A stretch of 64,000 nucleotides of DNA, from the NCBI RefSeq assembly GCF_028561335.1, contig NZ_JAQQTG010000006.1, positions 186,317 through 250,316 of the forward strand, written 5' to 3'. Below, piece after piece: positions 26,779 to 35,681 of this stretch. Numbering within the stretch: position 1 is the first letter of the stretch; each line of letters begins with the position of its first letter. Source of the stretch: Aequorivita todarodis. Lineage in GTDB: Bacteria; Bacteroidota; Bacteroidia; Flavobacteriales; Flavobacteriaceae. The notes below the pieces were generated by a model. That model ran no database searches. It worked only from the letters and a program-made list of their open reading frames with translations, and had not been told where the DNA came from. The translations under genes and the position numbers were made by a program.

Positions 26779-27006
26779 GTTAATGTGGGATACAAAATAT
26801 TCAAGGGTGCAAATATATGGCTAAAGACCCTCCCCTGCAACCATTTGGCAAAGCATTCACGGTTAATAGTTTGTTAAACAGTTTCTGCGGGCCGTCTTTT
26901 CGCCAAAAGTTAATATTTAGTTAAATCATTACTTTGTATAACATAGTACTGTAACAAAAATATAATTCGTACGTCTTTTAAGTATAACCAGTAAATCAAA
27001 TTTATT

Positions 27007-27093
27007 ATGAGAACTTTAAACAGCAATCACTTGACGGACAAAATGAAAACTTCAAAAGCCTATTCTTGGAATTTAAAAAGGAGATTTCGCTAA
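27007..27093 (+). CDS. 28-residue basic peptide, first of a trio
   Basis: ATG frame encoding MRTLNSNHLTDKMKTSKAYS followed by WNLKRRFR. It is paralogous to the next frame: both have MRTL-x-SN at the start and SKAY-x-WN-x-KRR near the end, 28 residues each, with the same AT-rich leader just before the ATG. Conservation of protein sequence between two adjacent copies supports translation. Function unknown. Confidence 0.6.
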   Translation: MRTLNSNHLTDKMKTSKAYSWNLKRRFR

Positions 27094-27127
27094 AAACTAA
27101 TTATTAAACATTTAAAACTTAAAAATC

Positions 27128-27214
27128 ATGAGAACATTGGACAGCAACGAAAACATTCACAGACCACACGATTCCAAAGCCTATACCTGGAATTCGAAAA
27201 GGCGCTATAAATAA
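27128..27214 (+). CDS. 28-residue basic peptide, second of a trio
   Basis: ATG frame encoding MRTLDSNENIHRPHDSKAYT then WNSKRRYK. It shares start, length and the SKAY-WN-KRR tail with the preceding frame, 34 bases upstream. The basic aromatic C-terminus could contact RNA, ribosome or membrane; this is speculative. Confidence 0.6.
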   Translation: MRTLDSNENIHRPHDSKAYTWNSKRRYK

Positions 27215-27247
27215 TGGCCTTGATTAAAACCAATAAAAAAATTAACT

Positions 27248-27382
27248 ATGAAAACCTTGAGAAACATCCAAAAGCGCATTAAATGCGGATCGCAAAAGCA
27301 GCACACGTTGCAGTACCTAAACGGAAACCAACACCTGTTTGAAGATCCCACAATCAGAAAAACATGCAGATACGTGTATTGA
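27248..27382 (+). CDS. 44-residue basic peptide, third of a trio
   Basis: ATG frame encoding MKTLRNIQKRIKCGSQKQHT, ending IRKTCRYVY. It shares the M(R/K)TL start and the strongly basic character of the two preceding peptides but has a longer body with two cysteines. The three frames are spaced 34 and 33 bases apart and end at one terminator, so they look like one transcript. Confidence 0.5.
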   Translation: MKTLRNIQKRIKCGSQKQHTLQYLNGNQHLFEDPTIRKTCRYVY

Positions 27383-27407
27383 AATATAGAAAGCCGAAAA
27401 GCCACTG

Positions 27408-27440
27408 AAGCTGGATTGAAGAAATTTGATCCAGCTTTTT
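27408..27440 (+). terminator. Terminator of the small-peptide transcript
   Basis: AAGCTGGAT...ATCCAGCTTTTTT with an 11-base loop, located 25 bases after the third peptide stop and touching the end of the convergent DUF1456 gene. Confidence 0.8.
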
Positions 27441-27748
27441 TATTTTTTTGTTTTCGGTTTATATTTTGGGCGTGGATTCGGTTTGGTTTTTGCTTCGGCC
27501 TTTGGCGCCGACGCTTTCTTCTCCGGCATCGGCCCGCGCAGATGGATTACCAATCCATTTAGAAAATTACGAAGAAACTGATCGCCGCACTCCATATATT
27601 TTTCGTGGTTCTCATTTCTGAAGATTGCTCCAAGTTCACTTTTTGTGACCGCAAAATCAACCAACGAGCATATTTTTACTATATCCTCATCGCGTAACTT
27701 GTGTGCCACGCGCAGTTTTTTCATTATATCGTTATTGGTTAACGCCAT
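27440..27748 (-). CDS. DUF1456 (YehS-like) protein, single-domain form
   Basis: A 102-residue protein beginning MALTNNDIMKKLRVAHKLRD, matching the DUF1456 repeat (TNNDIxxxLRxAxxLxDxxIxxI...FLNGL). Classical YehS has two such repeats and about 155 residues; this one has a single repeat followed by a Lys/Pro-rich tail (PKAEAKTKPNPRPKYKPKTK). The tail suggests nucleic-acid or ribosome contact. The start at 27748 is chosen because it begins the conserved domain. Confidence 0.8.
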   Translation of the reverse strand: MALTNNDIMKKLRVAHKLRDEDIVKICSLVDFAVTKSELGAIFRNENHEKYMECGDQFLRNFLNGLVIHLRGPMPEKKASAPKAEAKTKPNPRPKYKPKTKK

Positions 27749-27813
27749 GCCAAAATTTGTTTTTTTCAAAGGTAAGTTTATTTATTCACCTTAAAAAATA
27801 ACTCACTTCCCTC

Positions 27814-28272
27814 CTATTTTTCTCCCGTGGGGACCATATAAACCGGGATTTTCGTATGCTCTAAAACACTGGAGGCAACTGTTCCCAAGAATAGCTTTTC
27901 CAAGGTGCCGTGGCTGTGCGTTCCCATAACTATTAAATCTGCTTTCCACGCTTCGGCATATTCCAAGATTTTTTTGGCTGTATCGCCTTCTGCCAAATGG
28001 GTCGAAATATTTTCGCCTTTCAAATGTGCTTTTGTTTTATCAAGGTAGTCCTGTGCTACTTTTACAAATTCCTCTTGAATTTTATAATCCACGGGAAACG
28101 CGTAACCTTCGTACCCCATAAAAGGTTCGTATTGCATTCCGTAGTAACGCACTTCTGAAAGTACGTGGAACAAACAAACTTCAGCCTGCATCAACTGTGC
28201 AAGTTCATAGCCCATCTTCACAACTTTTTCTGAATTGGGGTTATAATCCAGGGTAATCAGTACCTTTTTCAT
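27814..28272 (-). CDS. Universal stress protein, UspA family
   Basis: A 152-residue Usp domain starting MKKVLITLDYNPNSEKVVKM. The C-terminal ATP-binding signature GTHSHGTLEKLFLGTVASSV (G-x2-G-x9-G-S/T) is present, so the nucleotide-binding type is likely. It follows the glutamate-synthase-like gene by 23 bases and is likely in its operon. Usp proteins accumulate in energy limitation or stress. Confidence 0.92.
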   Translation of the reverse strand: MKKVLITLDYNPNSEKVVKMGYELAQLMQAEVCLFHVLSEVRYYGMQYEPFMGYEGYAFPVDYKIQEEFVKVAQDYLDKTKAHLKGENISTHLAEGDTAKKILEYAEAWKADLIVMGTHSHGTLEKLFLGTVASSVLEHTKIPVYMVPTGEK

Positions 28273-28295
28273 AATAACATTATTTATGGTTAGCT

Positions 28296-29819
28296 TCACA
28301 AACTTGTCTTTTGAAGAAATTGTCCTGCAGAAACCGGAGGGTAAATCTCTTCATAGCACTTAATATCTGTTTCTATTTGCTTAAAGATATAACTTCTATT
28401 CAAATCTGAAAGGGTATTGCAGCCCGCTGCCGCAAAAAGTTCTAAAAACTCATTCACAGTTCTTCCGTGGTAATTGCGGACGCGCTTCCATTTGTCTTCA
28501 ACAACCAGCCCGCGCATTAGTGCAGGATTATTAGTGGTAACGCCTGTTGGGCACTTGTTGGTATCGCATTTCAACGCTTGAATACACCCCAAGGCAACCA
28601 TCATTCCTCTGGCTGAATTGCATACATCGGCCCCAATGCACAAAGCCTTAAAAATATCAAACGCCGTGAATATTTTGGTTGCTGTTATAACTTTTATGTC
28701 CTTTTTGAGCCCATATCCATTTAAGGTGTCCACTACAAAAACCAGCGCTTTTTCCCACGGCATTCCCACGTAGTTTGAAAAATCTATGGGTGCCGCTCCC
28801 GTGCCACCTTCGGAACCATCAACGGTTATAAAATCTGGTTTTATTCCAGTTTCCACCATTTTTTCGCAGATGTCAATGAACTCTTGCTTGCTTCCAATAC
28901 AGAGTTTAAATCCAATAGGTTTTCCATCGCTCAGGTCGCGCATTTGTTTCACAAAACGGAGCAGACCTTCGGCATCGTGGAAGGCAGTATGGCCCGGTGG
29001 GGAAATAACGTCAATATGTGGTTTTATTCCTCTAATTTTCGCGATTTCCTCATTGTTCTTTACCGCCGGCAAAACGCCTCCATGACCGGGTTTTGCCCCT
29101 TGCGATATTTTAATCTCTATCATTTTTACCGTGGGATACGCCGCTTTTTCTTTAAATATCTCTGGCGAAAAGTTACCATCTTCGGTTCGGCATCCAAAAT
29201 AACCCGTACCTACTTCATAAACCAAATCGCCTCCTTTTAAGTGGTATTCCGAAATTCCACCTTCACCCGTGTCGTGAAAAAAGTTTCCTGCCTTTGCGCC
29301 AAGATTTAGCGCCATAACCGCATTCTTGCTCAATGCGCCAAAACTCATTGCAGAAATATTAAAAATACTGGCACTATAGGGTTGTTTGCAATCCGGTCCA
29401 CCAATGAGTACTCGCGGTGCCTCTGTTAATAACGGTGTTGGATAAATACTGTGTTTCATCCATTTGGCGTTTTCGGCCTCTACATTTAATTCTGTTCCAA
29501 AGGGATGGGTTTCCTTTTGAAGTTTGGCGCGTTCATAAATATAGGTTCTGTGGTTCCGGTCTATCGGTTTTCCATCGGTATCATTTTCAACAAAATACTG
29601 GTGAAGTTCGGGCCCGATCATTTCCAACAGGTACCGCATATGTCCCAAAACCGGAAAGTTTCTGAGGATGGTATGTTTTTTCTGAAACAAATCATAAATG
29701 CCAATTCCGAAAATCAAAACGCCCAAAATTGAAAACCCATAGGCCGGCCATATTGCGGTGCAGGTAATAATTGCAACGATTCCCAGGGCTATAAACGTAA
29801 ACTGTATTGCTTCTCTCAT
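28296..29819 (-). CDS. FMN-binding glutamate-synthase-family protein, membrane-anchored
   Basis: A 507-residue protein with two membrane segments at about 6-45, then a GltS central/FMN barrel domain (GGISEYHLKGGDLVYEVGTG, then GHGGVLPAVK, HIDVISPPGHTAF, DGSEGGTGAAP). A C-x5-C-x4-C 3Fe-4S motif is visible in CIQALKCDTNKCPTG. The glutaminase domain and the GXGXR structural domain of true glutamate synthase are absent, so it is the short FMN-barrel form common in bacteria, with unproven substrate. Together with the downstream Usp gene and upstream PoxB-like gene it forms a same-strand redox/stress run. Confidence 0.85.
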   Translation of the reverse strand: MREAIQFTFIALGIVAIITCTAIWPAYGFSILGVLIFGIGIYDLFQKKHTILRNFPVLGHMRYLLEMIGPELHQYFVENDTDGKPIDRNHRTYIYERAKLQKETHPFGTELNVEAENAKWMKHSIYPTPLLTEAPRVLIGGPDCKQPYSASIFNISAMSFGALSKNAVMALNLGAKAGNFFHDTGEGGISEYHLKGGDLVYEVGTGYFGCRTEDGNFSPEIFKEKAAYPTVKMIEIKISQGAKPGHGGVLPAVKNNEEIAKIRGIKPHIDVISPPGHTAFHDAEGLLRFVKQMRDLSDGKPIGFKLCIGSKQEFIDICEKMVETGIKPDFITVDGSEGGTGAAPIDFSNYVGMPWEKALVFVVDTLNGYGLKKDIKVITATKIFTAFDIFKALCIGADVCNSARGMMVALGCIQALKCDTNKCPTGVTTNNPALMRGLVVEDKWKRVRNYHGRTVNEFLELFAAAGCNTLSDLNRSYIFKQIETDIKCYEEIYPPVSAGQFLQKTSL

Positions 29820-29925
29820 TTTGAAAAATTTATTTGAATTATAATGCTTATCAATTTAGAAAATTGACTTAGTACAGTACAAATTAAGACCCCCCTATGT
29901 CTTACCATCCTACGTCATATTTGAA

Positions 29926-31674
29926 TTATTTTGAATTGTGAAAGAACGCCTTTATCTCGTCCATCAAATTGTTTTTTTGATTTTTATCGCCTTCCACAGA
30001 AAGCAGGATTTCCTTCACTTTCGATTTTCCGAAACCCCAAGCCTCTTCCAGCGTAATATTTGGCGGCAACGAAAGTTCTCCCGGATTGGTGATGGCATCA
30101 ATTATAAAAGGTTTGGGCGAAGCGATTGCCATTTCTATAGCCTTTTCAATATCTGCGGCATGTTCAACTCGCACCCCGTCGCCACCACAAAGTTTGGCGT
30201 ATTCGGCAAAGTTTGGATTTTGGAGTCCGAGGGCCTCATCTGCCATTGCGTAGCCAGCTTCTTCCATTTCAATTTTCACAAAGCCGAGCTGGCTGTTGTT
30301 ATAAACCAAAATTTTTGCGGGCCAATTGTAACGGACGGCGGTAATAAAATCATTCATACACATTCCGAAAGCCCCATCGCCGACGATTGCCCAAACCTGC
30401 CTGCCGGGATTTACGGATTGAATACCCATTGCGGCGGGGAAACCAACAGCCATGGAACCGTGATTGAAAGAGCCCAACAATCTTCTCTCTCCGTGGAGCG
30501 TTAAATGGTGGGCTACCCAAATGGCGCTTTCGCCAACATCAACGGTAAAACAGGCATCGTCCGAAGCTTTTTTGTTCAAAACATTCATAAAAAGTTGGGG
30601 GTGCAAAGGTTCTTCGTCATTTTTTAAACTGCTGGCTTCCTCTTTGTGCTTTTTCCACTTTTTAAAGTTTTCAACCAAGGTATCCAAAAATTCAGTGTCA
30701 TTTTTTGGAAGGATTTTGGCATCCATTTTTTGAAGGGTTGCTAAAATATCGCCCTGAACACCAATATCAACTTTCACGCGATTGCCGATGTTTTCAGCTC
30801 GTGTGTCCACTTGAATGATTTTTACGTCGTCTGGCAGGAAATTGCTATATGGAAAATCAGTTCCCAACATGAGCAGTAAATCTGGCTTCATCACAGCGTG
30901 ATAGGCTGAAGGATTTCCGATAAGCCCCGTGAGGCCGACCACGTTTTTATCGTCATTGTGGATTATGTCTGAAGAGCGAAAGGTATGTGCGATCGGCGCT
31001 TTTATTTTTTCTGAAAGGGCCAAAACTTTTTCCCTGCTATTTCTGCAACCGGCACCAGCTAAAATGGTAATCTTTTTGGCTTCGTTTATGGCATTTGCAA
31101 TTTTGTTGATGTCTTCATCAGAAGGAACCAAAACAGCGTTGCCCCGAAATACCGGATGCGCATAATGAGTGCCTTCGGCTTCTTCAACGGCAATATCAAC
31201 CGGAACTTCAACGCGAACTACCGCCCGTTGTTCCAAAGCAATTTGAATTGCGCGAAGTACAACGCGAGGCGCTTCTTCCGCAGAACGGATTACAGCTTGG
31301 TAGGCACACACATCGTCAAAGATTTTGGTGAGCCCCACTTCCTGAAAATAGTTGGTTCCCATATTTACACGTGCCACTTGCCCGCTAATGGCAAGCACTG
31401 GAACGCGCTCTTTTTTTGCATTGTATAGACCATTTATTAAGTGAAGTGTTCCGGGCCCAACGGTACCGGCGCAAACCGCGAGATTGTCGGTCATTTGTGC
31501 TTCGGCACCTGCTGCAAAGGCACCGTTTTCCTCATGGCGCACGGCAATCCATTTTATGTCTTCATCATCGCGAAGGGCATCGGTAAAAGTGTTGAGGGCA
31601 TCGCCGGTCACACCCCATATTTGGGTTACCCCGACGCTTTTTAGGATTTGGATAATTTGTTCGGAAACATTCAT
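29926..31674 (-). CDS. Thiamine-pyrophosphate enzyme, pyruvate oxidase/dehydrogenase (PoxB)-like
   Basis: A 582-residue three-domain TPP enzyme. The N-terminal Pyr domain has the catalytic glutamate region VRHEENGAFAAGAEA, the middle domain a dinucleotide-type fold, and the C-terminal PP domain the TPP motif GDGAFGMCMND...NN. Length and texture fit PoxB-type pyruvate:quinone oxidoreductases, which make acetate and CO2 at the membrane; an acetolactate-synthase-type role is less likely without a regulatory subunit gene. MNVSEQIIQ at 31674 is the chosen start; an ATG six codons upstream is possible. Confidence 0.85.
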   Translation of the reverse strand: MNVSEQIIQILKSVGVTQIWGVTGDALNTFTDALRDDEDIKWIAVRHEENGAFAAGAEAQMTDNLAVCAGTVGPGTLHLINGLYNAKKERVPVLAISGQVARVNMGTNYFQEVGLTKIFDDVCAYQAVIRSAEEAPRVVLRAIQIALEQRAVVRVEVPVDIAVEEAEGTHYAHPVFRGNAVLVPSDEDINKIANAINEAKKITILAGAGCRNSREKVLALSEKIKAPIAHTFRSSDIIHNDDKNVVGLTGLIGNPSAYHAVMKPDLLLMLGTDFPYSNFLPDDVKIIQVDTRAENIGNRVKVDIGVQGDILATLQKMDAKILPKNDTEFLDTLVENFKKWKKHKEEASSLKNDEEPLHPQLFMNVLNKKASDDACFTVDVGESAIWVAHHLTLHGERRLLGSFNHGSMAVGFPAAMGIQSVNPGRQVWAIVGDGAFGMCMNDFITAVRYNWPAKILVYNNSQLGFVKIEMEEAGYAMADEALGLQNPNFAEYAKLCGGDGVRVEHAADIEKAIEMAIASPKPFIIDAITNPGELSLPPNITLEEAWGFGKSKVKEILLSVEGDKNQKNNLMDEIKAFFHNSK

Positions 31675-31795
31675 TGGACTGCAATTTTTCATAAAATTAC
31701 AGACCTTCAATAGAAATTTGAAGAATATGAAGTATTATTTCGGCTTTATTAAGGGAAATTTAACGGAGAAGAAAAATTAAAGAATCAAATATAAA

Positions 31796-32449
31796 TTATT
31801 GCTTTACCAAAATGGCGGTAGCCTTGTTGCCCGTGAGCAGGTTCCATTCATAGGAAGCGAGCAGGTTACCAATTTCATCGTAAATATTGAGCTGTGCCGT
31901 ATTTGGCCCGGAAGAACCTTGATTGAGGGCTTCAAAATCTATTTTGTTGAAGCCCGATTGCAATGGAAGGTCAAATCCTCTAAAGCTGCCTTCCAGTCTG
32001 GCCTGGGGGATCACAATATCGCCGTTCACATATACGCGTATCATATCGCCATCCACAAACTCGTGGTCGCGGTACATAAATGTGGCCGTTTTAGCGGTTG
32101 TTTTAAAATCGCCGAGATATTGGTCTTTTCCGTATTCGGGTTTTTCCTCTTTGTCTTTTGTAAAGTATTTTGGAGCTTTGTTTGTGCCTGTATATTCAAG
32201 CAACCCGTCTCCATTTTGCATATCAATTTGCTTTTCTTTTTCAACGCCCAAATCAGAATTGTTGGGAGTATTGGGATTCTTTGTGTTTGAAAGGGTTGGT
32301 GCCTTAATTGCCGGAATCTCGAATCCGGTAGGACTGTCCATATTGGATTGGGAAGAATCAAACTGTACGGAATTATTGGGCAAATCTATTTGTGCAACTA
32401 CAGTTCCGGTAATTACGATAAAACCAACTAAAAGGAATCTCTTCAACAT
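31796..32449 (-). CDS. Secreted hypothetical protein
   Basis: A 217-residue protein with a signal peptide (MLKRFLLVGFIVITGTVVAQ). The mature part begins with a disordered Asn/Ser/Pro-rich linker and ends with a compact beta-rich domain (DHEFVDGDMIRVYVNGDIVI, then LNIYDEIGNLLASYEWNLLT). The latter resembles small lectin-like or secretion-associated domains found widely in Flavobacteriia. Function unknown; the family is often recognised only as hypothetical. Confidence 0.65.
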   Translation of the reverse strand: MLKRFLLVGFIVITGTVVAQIDLPNNSVQFDSSQSNMDSPTGFEIPAIKAPTLSNTKNPNTPNNSDLGVEKEKQIDMQNGDGLLEYTGTNKAPKYFTKDKEEKPEYGKDQYLGDFKTTAKTATFMYRDHEFVDGDMIRVYVNGDIVIPQARLEGSFRGFDLPLQSGFNKIDFEALNQGSSGPNTAQLNIYDEIGNLLASYEWNLLTGNKATAILVKQ

Positions 32450-32538
32450 AACTATAAAATTTTCAAAAGTCCATAACAACAATTACACCAAAAATAGTGT
32501 GCAAAGTATTACAAATTGCGGTTTAATCTTAAAATGAG

Positions 32539-32754
32539 CTATTGATTTTTTCTTTTTCGTTTTCCTCTCCAGATAAAGAACAGCAATACGGCGCATAGTG
32601 GCAGCACGATATAAATTATTATATCCGCAGGATTGGTAAGATCTATTGGTTTTTCACTAGGTTTCGGGACTTCCGTTGGTTTTTGCGCAAATCCTGTGGT
32701 CATTGTAAACAAGATCAGGGAAAAAAGTATATTTTTTAAATTCTTCATCTTCAT
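32539..32754 (-). CDS. Small membrane protein with signal peptide
   Basis: A 71-residue protein: signal sequence up to about TTGFAQ, a proline-rich stretch (KPTEVPKPSEKPIDL), one membrane helix (IIIYIVLPLCAVLLFFIW) and a basic end RGKRKRKNQ. Small proteins of this build recur in Flavobacteriia near envelope genes. An alternative start two codons downstream is equally possible. Function unknown. Confidence 0.7.
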   Translation of the reverse strand: MKMKNLKNILFSLILFTMTTGFAQKPTEVPKPSEKPIDLTNPADIIIYIVLPLCAVLLFFIWRGKRKRKNQ

Positions 32755-32875
32755 TTTTTTTTCAAATTAAGAAAAAAAAATGACAAGTAAAATTTTAACA
32801 ACTTCTGTTAACTTTTTGGAAATTAGCCCAAAATGTCTTACTATGCCGTGTTATTATAAAAAACACAGAGAATAT

Positions 32876-33742
32876 ATGAGACAACTTAAAATCACGAAGC
32901 AGGTAACCAACCGGGAAACCAAATCTTTAAACAGTTATTTACAGGATGTTAGCAAGATAGATTTGATAACGGCTGAGGAAGAAGTAGAGTTGGCACAGCG
33001 CATTCGTGAAGGAGACCAAGCTGCACTGAACAAACTGAGCAGGGCCAATTTACGATTTGTGATTTCGGTGGCAAAACAATACCAAAATCAAGGTCTTAGT
33101 CTTCCCGACCTTATCAATGAGGGAAACGTAGGTTTGGTAAAAGCCGCCAAAAGGTTTGATGAAACCCGGGGTTTCAAATTTATTTCGTATGCGGTTTGGT
33201 GGATTCGTCAAGCCATCCTGCAAGCCATCGCAGAACAATCACGTGTGGTACGTTTGCCATTGAACAAAATTGGCGATATAAACAAAATCAAGAAAGCGTC
33301 CATACATCTTGAACAAAAGTTTCAGCGTATTCCCACGGCTTCCGAAATAGCCCAAGAGCTGGATTTTAGCGAGGCCAAGGTTAAAAGCTCGCTTAAAAAT
33401 TCAACGCGGAGCCTTTCTATGGATGCTCCATTCCAAGAGGGTGAAAACGACAACAATCTTTACGATGTTCTCAGTTCGGGCGAAAGCCCCAACCCAGACA
33501 AAAATTTGATGCACGAATCCCTTAGAATTGAAATCAACCGTGCTTTGGACACCTTGGCCCCCCGGGAAGCCGATGTGGTAAAATTGAATTTTGGGCTTTG
33601 TGGCCAGCCCCCGATGACGCTTCAGGAAATTGGGGATACTTTTGATTTGAGCCGCGAGCGTGTTCGCCAAATTCGCGAGAAGGCAATCAGAAGATTGCGC
33701 CAAACCTCCAAAAGCCATATTTTGAAGAAGTATTTGGGCTAA
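32876..33742 (+). CDS. rpoD: Primary-type sigma-70 factor (RpoD/SigA family)
   Basis: A 288-residue sigma factor of the short Bacteroidota RpoD type without region 1.1. It opens [20 protein letters not shown], has region 2 intact ([36 protein letters not shown]) and region 4.2 [23 protein letters not shown]. Region 2.4/4.2 of this type recognises TAnnTTTG -7 boxes. The frame is open 32 codons upstream but that part is unrelated to the family. Flavobacteria can carry a second RpoD-like sigma, so this may be either the main factor or a paralogue; the gene symbol is provisional. Confidence 0.88.
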   Translation: MRQLKITKQVTNRETKSLNSYLQDVSKIDLITAEEEVELAQRIREGDQAALNKLSRANLRFVISVAKQYQNQGLSLPDLINEGNVGLVKAAKRFDETRGFKFISYAVWWIRQAILQAIAEQSRVVRLPLNKIGDINKIKKASIHLEQKFQRIPTASEIAQELDFSEAKVKSSLKNSTRSLSMDAPFQEGENDNNLYDVLSSGESPNPDKNLMHESLRIEINRALDTLAPREADVVKLNFGLCGQPPMTLQEIGDTFDLSRERVRQIREKAIRRLRQTSKSHILKKYLG

Positions 33743-33842
33743 AAAAAAACGTTAAAAATATTGGTTTTCCCAATATTTTATGAAATTCTTAGGAACGAGT
33801 TTTATTTCTGCGGTTATCTTTATAAGACCAACCATCTAAACA

Positions 33843-35669
33843 ATGACCCCAGAAATAATACTCGTTTTTTCTATTCTGCTCATTACCATCATCCTTTTTG
33901 CCTTTGAAGTCTTTTCAGTGGACAAAATAGCGATGCTTGTTATTGCCTCGCTGGCGCTGACAGGTTTGGTAAAACCAGAAGAAGCTATCTCGGGCTTTTC
34001 CAATACCGCAACAATTACGGTGCTTTCTTTAATGATTATCGCGCTGGCCCTTGAGGACAATGGCGTGATTGCCTCGTTGGCGCGTTTTCTGAAAAACCTT
34101 CACATACTTCCACTCTTTCTGTTGTTGCCTATTTTTATGTTCATAACAGGCGGTATTTCAGCATTTATAAATACCACGGCGGTTGTAATTGTTTTCATAA
34201 AAATCATTTCAGAATTGGCCAAACGTTTTAACGTGTCGCAATCAAAACTACTGCTGCCCATTTCTTTTGCTGGTATTTTGGGCGGAAGCTGCACACTGAT
34301 GGGAACATCAACCAACCTGATTGTAAATTCTGTTGCGCGTGACCTTGGTGCCGAAAGATTCAGTTTTTTTGAGTTCTCCTTCTTTGGATTGATTTTTTTG
34401 ATCGTTGGAATTATTATTGTAACCATTACCTCAAGATGGCTGCCCAATGACTCCAAAGAAAATTTACAAGATGCCTATGATCTGGAAAACTATGTGACCA
34501 CGGTGGTAATCAACAAGGATTCCAATTTGATCGATAAGAACATTGAAGATACTTTTCTTTATAAAAATCCCGAAATATCCATTTTAAAGCTTACCCGCAG
34601 GAAACAAATAACCAATGCTCCCGGGCGGTACATCACGTTAAAAGCAAATGATAAATTGCTGCTCATGTGCGACTTGGAAACCCTGGCCCAACTAAACGAG
34701 GCCGAAGGCGTGAGCGTTCATAAAACACAGGAAAACCACAAAAAAAAGATGGCGGATGAAAATGAAGAGGAAAGCGAGACCAAAAAAAAGCAGGACGATC
34801 TGGGATTTGTGGAATTGCTGATTTTGCCCGGTTCCATTTTAATCGGGAAAACATTAAAACAGCTCAGAAAGCAAACCTTCCAAAGTGCGTTGCCCATTGC
34901 TATTAAAAAACGAAGAAACATCCGCAACACCAAAGAGCGCTTGGTCCGAAAGAATATTGAGCAGATCACCATAAAACCGGGAGATAGATTGTTGGTTGAA
35001 ATTCCGAGAAACCAAATAAGCCAACTTTACGAAATGGAGAACGTGGCAGTTCTACGGGAACATAAAACCAAGCCCGCAGTAAATATAAGGAAGAAGTCGC
35101 TATCGTTCGCAATATTGCTTCTCGTTGTGGGTTTAGCGGCCAGTGGAATCCTCTCCATTTTAGTAAGTGCCATTACCGGGGTGTGCCTATTGTTGCTGAC
35201 CAGATGTTTAGATTTGAACGATGTGTATCACCGCATTAACTGGCAAGTAATTTTTCTACTTGCGGGAATGATACCGCTTGGCATCGCTATGAACAATACG
35301 GGTGCAGATACATGGATTTCAGACCAATTATTAAACGTTCTGAGCGGGCAGTCAAACCTAATCGTTATTGGGCTCATCTTCTTAATAACCATGCTGATGA
35401 GCAGCGTGGTGAGCAACAATGCAACGGCAATTATAATGACGCCCATTGCTATAGCGGTAGCGGTAGGTCTTGACCTTTCCATGAAACCCTTCATACTCTC
35501 GGTTTTGTTTGGCGCCAATTTTAGTTTTTTCACGCCTATGGGCTATCAGACCAATACGTTGATCTATGGAATGGGAATATATAAATTCAAACATTTTTTT
35601 ATAATTGGAGGCATATTATCCATTATTCTTTGGGTTTTGGGTACTTTTATGCTTTCCACACTTTTTTAA
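33843..35669 (+). CDS. SLC13/DASS-type permease with two TrkA-C domains
   Basis: A 608-residue membrane protein. Two membrane bundles (about 1-195 and 415-608) carry DASS-type motifs, notably LGGSCTLMGTSTNLIVN, the sodium/anion-site SNT-like signature, and SSVVSNNATAIIMTPIA. Between them lie two TrkA-C/RCK_C domains (about 215-300 and 320-415), which in other transporters sense ligands and gate transport. Family substrates are dicarboxylates, sulfate or related anions. It starts 100 bases after rpoD and is followed by an MscS gene after 12 bases. Confidence 0.87.
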   Translation: MTPEIILVFSILLITIILFAFEVFSVDKIAMLVIASLALTGLVKPEEAISGFSNTATITVLSLMIIALALEDNGVIASLARFLKNLHILPLFLLLPIFMFITGGISAFINTTAVVIVFIKIISELAKRFNVSQSKLLLPISFAGILGGSCTLMGTSTNLIVNSVARDLGAERFSFFEFSFFGLIFLIVGIIIVTITSRWLPNDSKENLQDAYDLENYVTTVVINKDSNLIDKNIEDTFLYKNPEISILKLTRRKQITNAPGRYITLKANDKLLLMCDLETLAQLNEAEGVSVHKTQENHKKKMADENEEESETKKKQDDLGFVELLILPGSILIGKTLKQLRKQTFQSALPIAIKKRRNIRNTKERLVRKNIEQITIKPGDRLLVEIPRNQISQLYEMENVAVLREHKTKPAVNIRKKSLSFAILLLVVGLAASGILSILVSAITGVCLLLLTRCLDLNDVYHRINWQVIFLLAGMIPLGIAMNNTGADTWISDQLLNVLSGQSNLIVIGLIFLITMLMSSVVSNNATAIIMTPIAIAVAVGLDLSMKPFILSVLFGANFSFFTPMGYQTNTLIYGMGIYKFKHFFIIGGILSIILWVLGTFMLSTLF

Positions 35670-35681
35670 ACTTAAAATATT

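Noticed and set aside
29880-29925. Third copy of the YceI/pirin operator before the glutamate-synthase-like gene
   Set aside because: Only GTAAGACA is shared and spacing to the nearest TAATTTG differs; too weak to annotate as an operator.
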